DNA of 64,000 bases from NCBI RefSeq assembly GCF_028681615.1, contig NZ_JAQUHV010000001.1, positions 496,001-560,000 of the forward strand. Direction: 5' to 3'. Under the pieces are notes generated by a model. It saw only the letters and a list, made by a program, of their open reading frames with translations. It was not told the origin of the DNA and made no database searches. Positions 54,177-63,900 of this stretch are shown in pieces. The DNA comes from Sulfuricurvum sp. (GTDB lineage: Bacteria; Campylobacterota; Campylobacteria; Campylobacterales; Sulfurimonadaceae). A program made the translations under genes and the position numbers. The stretch's first letter is position 1, and every line of letters starts with the position of its first letter.

Positions 54177-55648
54177 GAAAAGCCCTCTTCTCTCTTGCAG
54201 TATTGAGTGCCGGTCTAATGGCACAAAATCTGAGCCTCGATGATGCAATCCGTATCGCACTGGAGAACAATCGCAATCTCAAGATTTCTCAAACGGCGTT
54301 GAAGATCGCCGATGCCCAGTACCATCAGGCGCTCAGTGCACGATATCCTCAGCTCACCGCTTCAGCAACCGCAATGCGGATGGATGAGGATCCGTCGTTT
54401 TTAATGAAAGGAACGTTCACTCTGCCTCAAGAGTTCACCAACGGACTAGCACTATCAGGGGCTGTGACTCAAGATGAAATTGCATCTATGATGAGCGGGC
54501 AACCAAGTAATCATGCTAACTTAGCAACCACATTGGGTTTGGTTCAAAGCGGTTCTATTCCTTCTCAATCCATTCCTCTTAACATGGATGTTAAACAAAT
54601 GGACCGTGACCTTGGGGTCCTGCGTCTGGATATGATGTATCCGCTCTATAGCGGTGGGAAAATCGATGCAGTTATCAAACAGGCTGCACTCAACAAAAGC
54701 ATCCAGTCTGAAGAAGCCCGTCGATCTGAGTCCGAAGTAATCTATGATGTCAAACGATACTATTATGGAGCTATGCTCGCCCAACATCTCAGCGCTGAGA
54801 CCCATGACACCCTCGAGCGGATGAACATGGTCAAAGATCTCACAGAAACCTTCTATCAAGGCGGATCGCTCAAAGTCAAAAAAACCGACTACCTCCGTAC
54901 TCTCACCACCGTCAACATGATCGCTTCGATGGACGAAGAGATGAAATCCAATGCCGAACTTGCCAAATCGGCTCTGATCAACGCCACCGGATTGCCATGG
55001 AACAGTACGGTCGAACTGACGCAGAACGAGTTCCCTGCACCTCAGCTCAGCGGCGATCTAAAAACTCTTGTTGATGATGCGTATAAGTTTAATCCAACCT
55101 ATGCACAGCTCAAGCTCGCCATCGATGTGCAGTCGGCTAAAGTGGATGAAGCTTCCAGTGCCTATCTTCCGAGCATCGCCCTCACCGCCAATGCCCAAAA
55201 ACTGCTCAACAGTTACGATGCAGGGGTGGTGAACGATACGAACAAAAACTCATGGACGATCGGAGTCGGATTACAATGGAATCTGTTTGAAGGATTCCGT
55301 ACCGATTATGCCGTCCAGGAAGCCAAACTGAATAAGCTCAACTTCCAACACAAAGAAGTCCTCCTCCAAGAAGGGTTGGCTTTACAGGTCAAATACGCCT
55401 TTATCAAACTGGGACAAAGCGAGCGCCAAAATGTTGCCCTCACCAATGCTAAAACGAGTGCCACAGAGAATGCCGACCTCAACACCCGTGCCTATCAAGA
55501 GGACATGGTAGAGACCAAAGACGTCATTGAAGCGCAAATAATGGAGACCTTCGCCAAAGCAGCCTACTGGAAAAACCTCCACGATTTTGCCGCATCCAAA
55601 GCACAGCTCGATTATATCATCGCATCTCAAAGCACTCAGGCTAAATGA
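54173..55648 (+). CDS. TolC-family outer membrane protein
   Basis: A 491-residue outer membrane factor: signal peptide (about 1-17), then two TolC repeats (LSLDDAIRIALENNRNLKIS near 21-40; a second repeat with FNPTYAQLKLAIDVQSAKVDEA near 305-327). It normally pairs with an inner-membrane pump and adaptor, but neither lies nearby. Instead it sits between binding proteins and histidine kinases, coupled by ATGA. It may serve a remote pump or act with the cluster in some export-linked sensing (inference). Confidence 0.88.
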   Translation: MRKALFSLAVLSAGLMAQNLSLDDAIRIALENNRNLKISQTALKIADAQYHQALSARYPQLTASATAMRMDEDPSFLMKGTFTLPQEFTNGLALSGAVTQDEIASMMSGQPSNHANLATTLGLVQSGSIPSQSIPLNMDVKQMDRDLGVLRLDMMYPLYSGGKIDAVIKQAALNKSIQSEEARRSESEVIYDVKRYYYGAMLAQHLSAETHDTLERMNMVKDLTETFYQGGSLKVKKTDYLRTLTTVNMIASMDEEMKSNAELAKSALINATGLPWNSTVELTQNEFPAPQLSGDLKTLVDDAYKFNPTYAQLKLAIDVQSAKVDEASSAYLPSIALTANAQKLLNSYDAGVVNDTNKNSWTIGVGLQWNLFEGFRTDYAVQEAKLNKLNFQHKEVLLQEGLALQVKYAFIKLGQSERQNVALTNAKTSATENADLNTRAYQEDMVETKDVIEAQIMETFAKAAYWKNLHDFAASKAQLDYIIASQSTQAK

Positions 55649-55702
55649 CGATGATAAATGTCGCCTTTAGCAAAATATCCTAAGCGCCTGGAAGAGGAAA
55701 GA

Positions 55703-56578
55703 ATGAAACTTTTTTGGATTCTCCTTTTTTTTCTGACAACCATACAAGCCGAAGAGAAAACACTCATGCGTGCGGGATATGTACTGGAAGGGACATCCGC
55801 AGCAGTATCACGTGACATGAAAGCAGGATATGAATTCATCTCCAAACGCTTTTCAAAACATTACAACGTTGAAACGGACGTCATTTTTTTAAAATCGCAT
55901 GACGATGCCATTGCTTCATTCAAACAAGGAGAACTGGATTATATTGCTATGCCGCTTGCGACATTCGCCCCCTATTACCAAGAGTTCATCCCCTATGAAG
56001 GACTCGTTTTCCTCAGCGGAAACGGAAACGATATCCTTCAGCCCTATATAACGCTGGTACGCAAAGAAGATCCTTCGTCGTTAAGTTCGTATGCAGGTAA
56101 ACGGGCAGCCCATGATGAGAATAATATCAATACCGATATTTACATGGACATGCTCACACTGAATCTTGCCGACAAGCACAGCCGTGAAATGTTTAACCTC
56201 GTTTCGACTCCCACACCGCAGAGGGCTGTTTTAATGCTCTTTTTTAATCAGGCAGATATTGCCTTTGTCCCTGTCACGAGCTGGGAAACAGTGAAAACGA
56301 TGAATCCCACACTGGAACAAAAGCTCAAAATAATCGACAAAAGTCCCAGTGTTTTCGGATACGGAATCGAAATATACCGCAAAAATCTCCCCCGAAACGT
56401 ACTAGAGGATATGATTAGAATGAACAACGATCTCACACGTTCTGAAGATGGAAAACAGCTGATGCGGATCATGAAGGCAAAAAAACGTTCTCTAATCGAA
56501 CCCAATCAAATTCCCTCGTACATCGACTATTATCTCCAATACGAGACCCTCTTAAAACGACATGAAAAGAAAAAATAA
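55703..56578 (+). CDS. PhnD-like periplasmic binding protein, paralogue 3
   Basis: A 291-residue protein with signal peptide (MKLFWILLFFLTTIQA). It is a PhnD-like fold more distant from paralogues 1 and 2 but sharing FKQGELDYIAMPLATF, TPQRAVLMLFFNQADIAFVP and SEDGKQLMRIMK blocks. The ATG at 55703 is preferred over one at 55658: it has AGAGGA upstream, starts a proper signal peptide and gives the same length as its paralogues. It precedes two histidine kinase genes. Confidence 0.82.
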   Translation: MKLFWILLFFLTTIQAEEKTLMRAGYVLEGTSAAVSRDMKAGYEFISKRFSKHYNVETDVIFLKSHDDAIASFKQGELDYIAMPLATFAPYYQEFIPYEGLVFLSGNGNDILQPYITLVRKEDPSSLSSYAGKRAAHDENNINTDIYMDMLTLNLADKHSREMFNLVSTPTPQRAVLMLFFNQADIAFVPVTSWETVKTMNPTLEQKLKIIDKSPSVFGYGIEIYRKNLPRNVLEDMIRMNNDLTRSEDGKQLMRIMKAKKRSLIEPNQIPSYIDYYLQYETLLKRHEKKK

Positions 56579-56708
56579 TGCATCTTGATTCTGCTATGAC
56601 CAACGCTGGCAAATATCTTTTTCAAACCAAAACTTCTCAGTACAATGCCAATTTGCGCTATTATAAAGAATATAAAACACTTTTAAGACCATATAAGGGA
56701 AAACATCC

Positions 56709-58295
56709 ATGATCTCTTTTTTCCGCCAAAAACTCCTCTATCAGGTCTATGCGATCATCATCATTCTCATGGCATTGATCATGCTGCTGATCGGTTATCT
56801 CGTCTTGCAGGAGCAAGAGCGGACAATTCTGAGCGTCATGCAGACACAGGCACAGACCCTCGCCAAATCGATCGAACTCGTTAGTGCCGATGCGATGGTC
56901 ACTGACGATCAGAGCTTTTTGGTCGAGCACAACCTAAATGTTCTCGCCCACAGCCCAACGATCCGTTTTATCATTATCTCCAAAAACGGACGAGATGCTC
57001 TCTTAACCCGTCAAGGAGAGTGGCGCCTTATCCAAAAACTCCCTGCATCCATCCAAAAACTCGAAAGTGACAATGAGCAGGAACAGATTCTAAACGACCC
57101 GTATGCCAAAAAAACTGAAAAAATCTATTATTACACCTATCCGCTCAATTTCGACGGTATTTCATGGGGATGGATCCATCTAGGCTTTTCACTGGAGAGT
57201 CTCAATGAAGCCTATAATGCTATCTACAGTGAAATTATTATGATTTTCTTCATCGTTTTCATCATTCTGAGTATCGCGATTTATTTTCTCTCCCGCTATA
57301 TTGTACAGCCTATCATCGCACTAAGCCATGCGAGTAAAAAAATGGCGCAAGGAGATATGAAAATCACGCTTGACACTACACGAAAAGATGAAATCGGAGA
57401 GCTCACGCGAAATTTCAGTGCGATGGCCAAAAGTCTCTCACAAAGTCAGCGAGAACTCAAAAACAGCAATTTTATACTAGAACAAAAAGTTGAAGAGCGT
57501 ACCCGTGAACTCGAAGAGATCAACCATACTCTGGATGAACGTGTCCGGACTGAAATAGCTCATCGCCGAGAGCAAGAACAGATACTGATTCAGCAGTCTC
57601 GCTTTGCAGCTATGGGAGAGATGATCGGGAATATCGCTCACCAATGGCGGCAACCCCTAAATGCCCTTTCTCTATTGCTTCAAAATATCGAAAATGCTTA
57701 TGATTCCGGCAGGCTTGATCATGCATTCATCCAGCGTGTCATTGAAAAAGGGACGCTGCTCACGACGAACATGTCAACCACGATCGATGATTTCAGAAAC
57801 TTCTTTAAACCCAATCGGAGTAAAGAGCTCTTTGATGTATCGGCACAGCTGAATACGGTATTACTCATGATGAGCGCCTCCTTTGTAGATAACCGTATCG
57901 AAACAATCGTTTCTCTGGAACCTGATTTGGAAGTAACTGGCTTTGCCAATGAATTTTCCCAGGTTCTTCTCAACATCCTCAATAATGCAAAAGAAGCATT
58001 GATTGAAACGCAAAAAGATCATCGTCTGATCCAAATTCGTGGATATCGACAAGCCAGTGCGCTTTGCCTAGAAATTTCTGATAATGCCGGAGGGATAAAC
58101 GAGCAGGTTATCGACAAGATTTTCGATCCCTATTTTACAACCAAAGACGAGGGTAAAGGGACAGGAATCGGACTTTATATGTCAAAAGTAATCGTTGAAA
58201 CCAATATGCACGGAAAACTAAGTGTCCGTAATGACTCTGACGGCGCTGTTTTCATGATTTGCCTTCCTACCTCATATGAGCAGGAGACGAAGTGA
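56709..58295 (+). CDS. Membrane histidine kinase with HAMP domain
   Basis: A 528-residue sensor kinase: TM1 (11-33), a periplasmic sensor of about 140 residues, TM2 (177-195), HAMP (197-250), a coiled coil (250-295), a HisKA-type dimerisation domain with phospho-accepting H311 in MIGNIAHQWRQPLN, and HATPase (LNILNNAKEAL, DNAGGI, GKGTGIGLYMSK). No receiver is fused. A possible promoter lies in the 130-bp upstream gap. It is coupled by GTGA to a sister kinase with nearly the same catalytic core. Likely phosphorylates one or both response regulators of the cluster. Confidence 0.92.
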   Translation: MISFFRQKLLYQVYAIIIILMALIMLLIGYLVLQEQERTILSVMQTQAQTLAKSIELVSADAMVTDDQSFLVEHNLNVLAHSPTIRFIIISKNGRDALLTRQGEWRLIQKLPASIQKLESDNEQEQILNDPYAKKTEKIYYYTYPLNFDGISWGWIHLGFSLESLNEAYNAIYSEIIMIFFIVFIILSIAIYFLSRYIVQPIIALSHASKKMAQGDMKITLDTTRKDEIGELTRNFSAMAKSLSQSQRELKNSNFILEQKVEERTRELEEINHTLDERVRTEIAHRREQEQILIQQSRFAAMGEMIGNIAHQWRQPLNALSLLLQNIENAYDSGRLDHAFIQRVIEKGTLLTTNMSTTIDDFRNFFKPNRSKELFDVSAQLNTVLLMMSASFVDNRIETIVSLEPDLEVTGFANEFSQVLLNILNNAKEALIETQKDHRLIQIRGYRQASALCLEISDNAGGINEQVIDKIFDPYFTTKDEGKGTGIGLYMSKVIVETNMHGKLSVRNDSDGAVFMICLPTSYEQETK

Positions 58296-60139
58296 GACTT
58301 CAAACCCAATTTTTACTTCTGTTTCTCATTCTATTTGCGATTTTGACTGCCCGTTTGTTTCAAAATGCGACGAATCAAAAAGAAAACATTGATGAAATCC
58401 AAAAAATCCGAATACATGAGTTTTCACAAACCTTTCACGAAATCATCGATTTAAAGGTATCAAAACCAAAAGTTTTTGCCTATGACTACAGCTATTGGGA
58501 TGAAATCGTTGATTTTACAACAAGTCATGATCTGGAATGGGCCCGTATCAATCTCGATGAAGGGCTAAAAACCTTTGAAAGCGACTATGTCTACGTATAC
58601 AACAGCAAAGGAGCCATGATTTATGAACAATACGATCATAAAAGCTATGATTCCATTGCCCGTTTAATCGATCCGAAAACCTTTAATTTCGATAAACCGC
58701 AGATTAAAAACTATTTTATCGTATCACATGGAACACCGATACAAATCTTTATTGCCCCGATTCAGCACAGTGACGACATGCATCGCACCGGCAAGCCCTT
58801 CGGATATCTGGTAATCGGAAAAGCATGGACGCCTAGTTTCGTAAAAGATTTTCAAAAAATCACCAAACAAACCGTTACCCTCGAAACACTGGACCGACTC
58901 CGCCGTAATCACTTTGATGTCATCTATCCGCTCAAAGGGGAGGACGGAAAAACCGTAGACGCACTAACCGTCAATTTAACGACAACCGCCAGTGATACAC
59001 TGCATAAGATGGCACAAACCAATATGCTTTCCATTATCGTCATCGGTATACTGGGAATGGGGCTTTCAGGATGGTTTGTCTACCGGCGTATTGTCATTCC
59101 GTTACGACAAATATCCAAAGCAATGCGAAGCGGGAATAACCATCCGATTCAATCCTTGCTGCACAAACAAGACGAATTCGGACAAATTGCCCACTTAATC
59201 AATAGATTCTTCGAACAAAAAAGTCTCTTGGAAGCCCAGTTAGTACGGACCAATCAGGCAGAACTTGAACAACGGAAACTGGAGGCGGAACTTCGCCTCA
59301 GCAACCAGATATTGGAACACAAAGTTGAAGAGCGGACCAAAGAGCTCGAAGCGGCAAATCATACGCTGGATGAGCGGGTTAAAACTGAAATCGCCCGTCG
59401 GCATGAGCAAGAACAGCTTTTAATCCAACAAGCGCGTTTTGTGGCAATGGGTGAAATGATCGGAAACATCGCCCACCAATGGCGGCAACCGCTCAATGCC
59501 CTCTCGTTGCTTCTGCAAAACATCATTTTCGCATATGAAACCAATCGGCTCGACGACGAACTCATGGAACGGGTTAACAGCAAAGGTAATCTACTGATCA
59601 ACACAATGTCGACAACCATCGATGATTTTAGGAATTTTTTCCAACCGAATCGCAATAAAGAGATGTTCAATATCGCCGCACAATTGGATAAAACGTTGGA
59701 AATACTGCAAGGTACACTTGAAAACAATCACATTGTGTTGGAAAAAGAGGTTGGAGCTGATCTCACTATGTCCGGATTTCCGAATGAGTTTTCACAAGTC
59801 ATCATCAACATCACTAACAATGCCAAAGATGCTTTAAATGAGCGTGCCGTTGATGAAAAAATCATCCGTATTCAAGGATACGACACTGCTGATGAGATCA
59901 TCATCCGTATCAGTGATAACGGCGGAGGGATTTCTAAATCCATTATAGATAAAATTTTCGATCCCTATTTTACGACGAAAAAAGAGGGGAAAGGGACGGG
60001 GATAGGGCTTTATATGTCCAAAGTAATCGTTGAATCCAGTATGAACGGGAAACTTGTCGCATCCAACGATGCTCATGGAGCGGTATTTACCCTTTACTTC
60101 CCGAAATCAATCCAAGGGGATACCGATGCTTCCCTCTAA
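58292..60139 (+). CDS. Histidine kinase with CHASE4-like sensor
   Basis: A 615-residue sister of the preceding kinase: TM1 (7-23), a CHASE4-like periplasmic sensor (about 40-240, with FAYDYSYWDEIVDF), TM2 (246-264), HAMP-like linker, coiled coil, HisKA with H395 in MIGNIAHQWRQPLN, and HATPase (DNGGGISKSII, GKGTGIGLYMSK). GTG start at 58292 with AGGAG 5 nt upstream, overlapping the previous stop. The kinase cores match closely but the sensors differ, so two inputs may converge on shared regulators. Confidence 0.92.
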   Translation: MRLQTQFLLLFLILFAILTARLFQNATNQKENIDEIQKIRIHEFSQTFHEIIDLKVSKPKVFAYDYSYWDEIVDFTTSHDLEWARINLDEGLKTFESDYVYVYNSKGAMIYEQYDHKSYDSIARLIDPKTFNFDKPQIKNYFIVSHGTPIQIFIAPIQHSDDMHRTGKPFGYLVIGKAWTPSFVKDFQKITKQTVTLETLDRLRRNHFDVIYPLKGEDGKTVDALTVNLTTTASDTLHKMAQTNMLSIIVIGILGMGLSGWFVYRRIVIPLRQISKAMRSGNNHPIQSLLHKQDEFGQIAHLINRFFEQKSLLEAQLVRTNQAELEQRKLEAELRLSNQILEHKVEERTKELEAANHTLDERVKTEIARRHEQEQLLIQQARFVAMGEMIGNIAHQWRQPLNALSLLLQNIIFAYETNRLDDELMERVNSKGNLLINTMSTTIDDFRNFFQPNRNKEMFNIAAQLDKTLEILQGTLENNHIVLEKEVGADLTMSGFPNEFSQVIINITNNAKDALNERAVDEKIIRIQGYDTADEIIIRISDNGGGISKSIIDKIFDPYFTTKKEGKGTGIGLYMSKVIVESSMNGKLVASNDAHGAVFTLYFPKSIQGDTDASL

Positions 60140-62348
60140 CTTTCCTGCATCATTGCGAATCCTTTATATCGAAGACGATAAAAACACCCAAGAAGAGGTC
60201 GCCTTCTTTCTCGAACCGCTCGTTAGCAATCTCTATCTGGCATCCAACGGTCAAGAGGGATTGGATCTCTATCGCTTCCATGCTCCCGATCTAATCATCA
60301 CCGACATTCAAATGCCGATAATGAACGGTTTGGAAATGATCAAAGAGATTCGGAAAAACGATTCCCGTACCCCTATTTTTATCACGACAGCCTATAATGA
60401 AACAACCTATCTTCACGATGCCATCAACAGTGGAGTCAATCGTTACATTCTAAAACCGATCAATTTCAAAAACCTTTCCGAAATTATCCGTGAGTTTTTC
60501 CCAAACAACACCAATTATCCCTACTCCATCTATATCGATCGTCACGGCACTATTGCTAACACAACCAATAATTGGTCGGAATTGACCGGATATACACTCG
60601 ATGATCTACGCAATCTTTCTTTCGAAAACTTCATTGCTCCGCAAGACCGTATGGAGTTTCACCGTTTTCTTGTAAATATGGATTCGCCTCAAGAACATCT
60701 CAAACAAAAATTCCATCTTCTCCATAAAAATCAAACTTCACTTGAAACCGTTTTGCATACGGTTCATATAAAATATTATGACGATGCCGCACCTCTCTTT
60801 CAGCTCGAATTCAAAACCCTTAATACCTATATCCATGATGAAGAACTCTTGAATAAAACCCTTGAAGCAGAGCGTTTTATCAAAAGATTGATACAGATGA
60901 ACTCCGTCATTTACAAAGAAATTGCACAAACACGAGAGAAAAATGTATTTCTTCAACACTTGACAGACATTTTCAGTAACAATGATATTTTTGAATTTGC
61001 CTTTATTACCTATGCGGATGAAAATAATCTTGTCTGGTTTTCGGAGCAAGGAGTTCATAATGCTCTGGATGCCAAATCGCTGTTCCCCATTCCGATTCCG
61101 ATGGGTGAGGTCGAATGTCCTATGGCGGAAGTACTCCAAAATCAGACGATCGTGCTGATCGAAGATCTTATCCGCTTTAGCAATTTTGCCAGTAAATCCT
61201 ATTGGATCGATAACACTATCCGGTCCATGGCGATTCTCCCTTTGTATCAAAAGTCCCGTAGCCAAAAAAGAGGCGCATTTTGTTTTATGCTCAACAAAGC
61301 ATACAAACTTGACAATGAAGTGTTCGAACTGTTTGAAAATATCACCGAAGCTTTAAACATGGGACTTCAATCGATAGACGATCAAATGGAACGCCACCGT
61401 CTCGAAAAACAACTCAGACAAGAGCGGAATTTCATCAAAGAGGTCCTTGAAACAGCGGGGAATATCATCCTTGTCTTTAATCGAGAGGGTTCGATTATCC
61501 AATTTAACAAAGCTGCGGAAAAATTTACAGGATATACCTTTGCCGAAGTCGTCGACAAACCATTTTTTTGGAAAAAATTTTTACTTTCGGAACAACAAGA
61601 TGCCGTAGAATCGATATTCTCAAACGCCTTTAAAAGCGATATTACGACACGCAATGAAAATTTCTGGATATCGAAAGGGGGAGAAAAACGGCTGTTTGAT
61701 TGGTCCAACACCGTCCTCAAAGATGAAAATGACGAAGTGCAGTATCTCGTTGCCATCGGCAACGATATCACCGAACGAAAACAGAGTGAAGAGATGATCG
61801 AACAGCTCGCCTTTTACGATCCGCTCACCCAGTTGCCCAACCGAAGACTTTTTAGCGATTATCTGAATAAATCGATTGCATCCAACAAACGCCACGAACA
61901 TTTTAACGCACTGCTGTTTTTGGATTTGGACAACTTCAAACCGCTCAACGACTTATACGGTCACGCGGTAGGGGATCTGCTCCTTATCGAAGTGGCCCGC
62001 CGTATCAAGAAATGCATACGGGAAAGTGATGTTGCCGCCCGCTTTGGAGGGGATGAATTTGTGATCGTTCTTGATAATCTGGATGAGGATAGAGCGTTAG
62101 CAACCGACTATGCCCGTATGGTAGCCGAAAAGATTCGCAGCAGCTTGGCCGAAGTCTATTTTTTATCCCCAAAAGAAGAAGAAACCGCTCCTGTTTTAAT
62201 AGAACATCACTGCACATCCAGTATCGGAATTGTCCTTTTCGGTAGCGACATTACGGATCAGAACACCCTTATCAAATATGCCGATTCGGCAATGTATCAA
62301 GCAAAAGAAGCCGGACGTAATCAAATAGTACTCTACAGTATGAAATAA
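60126..62348 (+). CDS. Response regulator with PAS, GAF-like and GGDEF domains
   Basis: A 740-residue protein: receiver (10-128; phospho-acceptor D60, conserved K in ILKPIN), PAS (about 135-250), a GAF-like region (about 285-440), PAS (about 450-570), and GGDEF (about 575-740; RFGGDEFVIV, complete active site). It should synthesise c-di-GMP when activated. The ATG at 60126 has AAGGGG 6 nt upstream and overlaps the kinase gene by 14 nt. Its receiver is paralogous to that of the HD-GYP protein at 50648, so the cluster contains opposing outputs with sister inputs. Confidence 0.92.
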   Translation: MLPSNFPASLRILYIEDDKNTQEEVAFFLEPLVSNLYLASNGQEGLDLYRFHAPDLIITDIQMPIMNGLEMIKEIRKNDSRTPIFITTAYNETTYLHDAINSGVNRYILKPINFKNLSEIIREFFPNNTNYPYSIYIDRHGTIANTTNNWSELTGYTLDDLRNLSFENFIAPQDRMEFHRFLVNMDSPQEHLKQKFHLLHKNQTSLETVLHTVHIKYYDDAAPLFQLEFKTLNTYIHDEELLNKTLEAERFIKRLIQMNSVIYKEIAQTREKNVFLQHLTDIFSNNDIFEFAFITYADENNLVWFSEQGVHNALDAKSLFPIPIPMGEVECPMAEVLQNQTIVLIEDLIRFSNFASKSYWIDNTIRSMAILPLYQKSRSQKRGAFCFMLNKAYKLDNEVFELFENITEALNMGLQSIDDQMERHRLEKQLRQERNFIKEVLETAGNIILVFNREGSIIQFNKAAEKFTGYTFAEVVDKPFFWKKFLLSEQQDAVESIFSNAFKSDITTRNENFWISKGGEKRLFDWSNTVLKDENDEVQYLVAIGNDITERKQSEEMIEQLAFYDPLTQLPNRRLFSDYLNKSIASNKRHEHFNALLFLDLDNFKPLNDLYGHAVGDLLLIEVARRIKKCIRESDVAARFGGDEFVIVLDNLDEDRALATDYARMVAEKIRSSLAEVYFLSPKEEETAPVLIEHHCTSSIGIVLFGSDITDQNTLIKYADSAMYQAKEAGRNQIVLYSMK

Positions 62349-62352
62349 CGCC

Positions 62353-63894
62353 CTAATAGCTAATGCAGTTCCTGCCGCTCGCTTTTGCCGCATACAAAGC
62401 TTTATCCGCCGCTTTTATCAACTCTTCTTTATCCAGACCTTTTTGCATGGTGGCAATCCCGACACTGACGGTTACTTTTGTATCTAAATGAAAATCAAAA
62501 TGTTCTACAATCGATCTAAAATGCTCGGCGAGCTTTACACTGTTTTCCAGATTGGTATTGAGCGCAAGAATCATAAACTCTTCACCGCCCCAGCGGACAC
62601 AAACATCGGTATCGCGCGTATGCTGATTCATAAGGGAACCTATCAGCTTGAGCACACGGTCTCCTTTATCATGGCCGTAGCTGTCATTGATTTTCTTGAA
62701 GTGATCCACATCCATAAAAAGAACCGAAAAAGGAGTTTCATACCGATTGTATTTTTGAACTTCATTGGATAATCTCTCAATCAATACCCTTCGATTATAC
62801 AATCCCGTCAAAGGGTCTGTTTGCGAGAGTGCATTGAGAAGCCCGTTTTGTCTGACGACATGCCGAATCAGGACCGCGATAATGGCAAACAGGATGAGAA
62901 GGATGACAATTACCCCTTTTTGAGTACTGATAACCCCCTCTTTTTCAACGAGGTTTTCTTTTTGTTTTTCTATCTCTTGATTTAAATGTGCCAACTCATC
63001 ATTGGCTCTGGTAATTTCTTGCTGTTTTTGTTGATGCGATTTGAGGAGAAATTTAAACACACCCTCTTTTTCCGCAATTTTTTTCTCTCCCGCACTCAGT
63101 TTTTCTTTTTGCTGATCGATACTTTTTCGTATAGCTTCCGCTTCACTCTGTTGTGAGTCAATCGTATTTTGTTGATCATTGATCGATTGGAGCTGTTGCG
63201 CAATTATCTTGTTTTGGGAATCAATCTTCGCTTGCTGCTCAATCAACCCTTTTTTTTGTGTCTCTATCGCACTGATTTTTTCACTGAGTTCCGTATTTCT
63301 CTCTTTGATTTTTTTATTCAATTCGGAGATAGTCTCTTTTTGCTCTTTGAGTTCATTTTGGGAACTTTTATACAGTTTTGCGACATCGATTTCCGTACCG
63401 CCGAGTAAAATAAGGTCAGGAGAAATCGATAAAGATCTGTTGATCAGATTCGGTTTATTGATCTCAAACGTGATCAAATTCCCACTTTGGACCAGATTGA
63501 TCATTACTTTTTGTTTATCTTTATAATCATCGCTGATAAACAATACGTCATCCGACTCATAGTCATGAAACAGTTTCTCATACAGGGCCGAACTTTCATT
63601 ATCGACATAAATCGCTTGAAGATTTTTGGGAGGTTTACCGTCATTGTAAAAAAAGACTCTGATTTTTTTATCTTCGAGCAATTTTCTCGAAGAGAGCATC
63701 AAAAACATATTTTTCAGATTCTCATTTTTCGAAACCACGAGAAGATTGTATTCACTGAATTTAGATTCATTTTGCCAAGTTGTATGTTTTAAAAAATTGT
63801 AGACATACGCGACTTTTACCTGATCGCTGTTAATCTCTTTTGCATTCAGCACACTGAGCAACAATCCTAAAACTAACCAAATAACAACTTTCAT
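62353..63894 (-). CDS. YfiR-domain diguanylate cyclase with long coiled coil
   Basis: A 513-residue protein: signal or TM helix (1-18), YfiR-type (DUF4154) domain (about 25-165; VAYVYNFLKHTTWQ), a long coiled coil (about 170-325, rich in Gln, Glu and Lys), one TM helix (about 330-350), and GGDEF (about 355-513, active-site motif GGEEF, acceptable for activity). In Pseudomonas YfiR is a separate periplasmic protein controlling a cyclase; here it is fused. AGGA lies just upstream of the ATG, 4 nt after an upstream barrel gene in the same direction. Converges on the GGDEF regulator with only 4 nt between. Confidence 0.9.
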   Translation of the reverse strand: MKVVIWLVLGLLLSVLNAKEINSDQVKVAYVYNFLKHTTWQNESKFSEYNLLVVSKNENLKNMFLMLSSRKLLEDKKIRVFFYNDGKPPKNLQAIYVDNESSALYEKLFHDYESDDVLFISDDYKDKQKVMINLVQSGNLITFEINKPNLINRSLSISPDLILLGGTEIDVAKLYKSSQNELKEQKETISELNKKIKERNTELSEKISAIETQKKGLIEQQAKIDSQNKIIAQQLQSINDQQNTIDSQQSEAEAIRKSIDQQKEKLSAGEKKIAEKEGVFKFLLKSHQQKQQEITRANDELAHLNQEIEKQKENLVEKEGVISTQKGVIVILLILFAIIAVLIRHVVRQNGLLNALSQTDPLTGLYNRRVLIERLSNEVQKYNRYETPFSVLFMDVDHFKKINDSYGHDKGDRVLKLIGSLMNQHTRDTDVCVRWGGEEFMILALNTNLENSVKLAEHFRSIVEHFDFHLDTKVTVSVGIATMQKGLDKEELIKAADKALYAAKASGRNCISY

Positions 63895-63900
63895 AACGTC

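Noticed and set aside
54173-55648. Complete tripartite efflux pump
   Set aside because: Only the TolC-like component is present; no adaptor or inner-membrane pump gene lies within the cluster.
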